NCBI RefSeq assembly: GCF_008327825.1
Contig: NZ_AP019827.1
Location: 124,001-188,000, forward strand
From: Leptotrichia shahii
GTDB taxonomy: Bacteria > Fusobacteriota > Fusobacteriia > Fusobacteriales > Leptotrichiaceae
Direction of reading: 5' to 3'
DNA: 64,000 bases
The notes beneath the pieces are model-generated. The model ran no database searches. It had not been told where the DNA came from and was given only the letters and a program-made list of their open reading frames with translations. The translations under genes and the position numbers were made by a program. Below, in pieces: positions 62,662 through 64,000 of this stretch. Numbering within the stretch: the stretch's first letter is position 1; every line of letters starts with the position of its first letter.

Positions 62662-63822
62662 ATGAAAAAATTGTTTGTATTGTTGCCATTGCTGCTGTTT
62701 TTTGGTTTAAATTCAAAATCACTAGCATATACACGGGCAGAGCTTATACAGGATAGGCTTTCTAAAATTGGAATAAAACAGGATATTATTGATGAAACCA
62801 TAAAACTTGAGTACGATATTAAAGATGAAAAAAATTTTTTTACAGAAGATGGGAAGGAAAACGATGACCTTTTAAAATTAAAGGAAATTTATGAAAAAGA
62901 CGAGAGAAATGAAACATTGGGAGCAACTATTGCTGGTGCATATATGATTGGAGAACAAAAGGATTTTAAAAAAGCAAGACAATATATGGATAAAATTTCA
63001 AAATATTCGTCAAAATTTGATAGATTGTCAAATGAATGGAGCTATTATAAACTAAAGGGCGATGAAAAACTTTCCAAAAAGTATTACGATCTTTTGAAAA
63101 GAAGTTATAAAGGAACTCCAGCTATGGATTTGATTGAAATATTAAATGATAATTTAGAGATGATTTCATTTCTTAATACATTGAGAGATTATCTAACTGA
63201 AGAAGATAACAATAGTAATAGTGAAGCAAATGATCTTCCAGATGGTTTTTTATACGACGAAAAAAATGGAATTATTCAAAATAAAGATGATAATGATTCA
63301 GATGAAGCGGAAAATACTGAAAAAGATAATCAGACTTATTCTGAAAGCATAAAAGAAATTCTTGATGATGGAAAAGATACCATAAAAAGTCAAAAAGAGG
63401 AAGTCAGTAAATATAAGCGAATAGTGGATTATTTTAAAATTGATAAAAACCAAAAGGAATTTGGTATTCCAAATGACTATGTAAGAGGATTTGAGTTAAA
63501 AATCGCAGAAATAGAGATAGCTAAAAATATGATGAATTATGGAGTGGGAAGTGCAGTAAAATATTATTTAGATAACGTTTCAACAAAGGATGTAAGTTAT
63601 GAAGATGTATACTTTAACGAGCAGTCAGAACTAGAACTTTATCTAGCTGTTGCCCAAATGCTTGCAATCGCTGATGAAAGTGTAGTAAACAAATATAGAA
63701 AGGATTTTGAAAATACAAGAGTAATTAAACTGTTGGATGAAGTTCTAAAAAATGAAAGAAAAAAAGAAAAGGATAAAATTGAAAATCCTGATAAAAATGG
63801 TAAAAGTCACATAAAAAGTTAA
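62662..63822 (+). CDS. Secreted helical protein of unknown function, tandem paralogue 2
   Basis: 386 residues. Signal peptide about 1-22 (KLFVLLPLLLFFGLNSKSLA). The first 40 mature residues (LIQDRLSKIGIKQDIIDETI) match the upstream gene. An acidic, low-complexity insert (about 185-235, rich in Asp, Glu, Asn) makes it longer, and the C-terminal helical part (ELKIAEIEIAKNMMNYGVGSAVKYYLDNV) again parallels VKQAVAEYLNNV of paralogue 1. No domain recognised. GGAGGAAATTT precedes ATG 62662; 88 nt after its partner. Confidence 0.72.
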   Translation: MKKLFVLLPLLLFFGLNSKSLAYTRAELIQDRLSKIGIKQDIIDETIKLEYDIKDEKNFFTEDGKENDDLLKLKEIYEKDERNETLGATIAGAYMIGEQKDFKKARQYMDKISKYSSKFDRLSNEWSYYKLKGDEKLSKKYYDLLKRSYKGTPAMDLIEILNDNLEMISFLNTLRDYLTEEDNNSNSEANDLPDGFLYDEKNGIIQNKDDNDSDEAENTEKDNQTYSESIKEILDDGKDTIKSQKEEVSKYKRIVDYFKIDKNQKEFGIPNDYVRGFELKIAEIEIAKNMMNYGVGSAVKYYLDNVSTKDVSYEDVYFNEQSELELYLAVAQMLAIADESVVNKYRKDFENTRVIKLLDEVLKNERKKEKDKIENPDKNGKSHIKS

Positions 63823-64000
63823 TTTTTAAAATTAGATTTGCTGAATAACATATATTGTTGTTAAGCAATCCATTTATATTTTATTATATTTTAATTTTCT
63901 AATCAAAAAAAAAAGAAGAAAAAGAAAAAGAAAAAGACTGTTATTGGTTAATTGTGATATAGTTAAATAAGAATAAAAAATTTTTAGAAAGGAAGTTGAA
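63823..64000 (+). other. Intergenic end of the window
   Basis: TTGCT...AGCAA around 63840-63871 is a weak hairpin. A purine-only tract of A-runs with interspersed G lies at about 63906-63937. GAAAGGAAG at the last bases looks like a ribosome binding site for a gene starting outside. Confidence 0.4.

Noticed and set aside
63906-63937. Purine-only A/G tract as a functional element
   Set aside because: Simple low-complexity sequence in A+T-rich DNA; nothing ties it to a function.

Overview
The window is strongly A+T-rich DNA from a Fusobacteriota member, almost certainly Leptotrichia shahii or a very close relative. The first gene is the C-terminal four fifths of a type VI-A Cas13a (C2c2). If the missing N-terminus is that of the published 1389-residue L. 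shahii protein (recalled from memory, no search was run), the two visible R-x4-H motifs fall exactly on R597/H602 and R1278/H1283. A diderm envelope (type V autotransporter, porin-like protein, heptosyltransferase-like enzyme, SurA/PpiD-type chaperones) fits Leptotrichia.

Layout. 1-5100: type VI-A CRISPR locus (cas13a, cas1, cas2, leader, 36-nt repeat array, terminator). 5170-15000: housekeeping and envelope genes (thrS, Bax-inhibitor-like pair, MazG-like, rpmB, tRNA-Arg, acetyltransferase, pgk, yajC, amidase, GerMN protein). 15187-25717: a 2086-residue autotransporter, a PpiD-like isomerase, a TrmN6-like methylase and a porin-like protein behind a palindromic operator. 26046-33026: thioredoxin-like protein, response regulator, two Cof-type HAD phosphatases plus the wreck of a third, methyltransferase, tsaD and a heptosyltransferase-like gene. 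33376-33641: three tRNAs (Met, fMet, Leu) on the minus strand. 33993-51668: murE, then the str operon (rpsL-rpsG-fusA-tuf) and the S10/spc operon (rpsJ to secY). The tuf reading frame is broken. 52204-57193 (minus strand): phosphonate-type ABC transporter genes, a coiled-coil membrane protein and a lipoprotein isomerase. 57332-59776: glmS with its self-cleaving ribozyme and a small repeat protein. 59847-60374: a second, orphan CRISPR array with a different 37-nt repeat. The end holds an M50 protease and two tandem secreted paralogues of unknown function.

How the parts work together. Cas13a is the RNA-guided RNase of the first array and Cas1/Cas2 extend it. Its leader carries an anti-repeat-like segment starting at the predicted transcription start. 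The orphan array has no processing genes in the window. The str and S10/spc operons make the translation machinery, with long structured leaders before rpsL, fusA, rpsJ and rpsS. GlmS, MurE, the amidase, the autotransporter, PpiD-like and SurA-like proteins build and service the envelope.

Intergenic spaces hold at least four families of roughly 80-150-bp non-coding repeats with inverted ends. Three of them share the palindromic core CAAGGGGTC-NN-GACCCCTTG. One copy sits nested inside a member of another family, evidence that these are or were mobile MITE-like elements. Promoters repeatedly show TTGAAA, about 17 nt, then TGGTATAAT.
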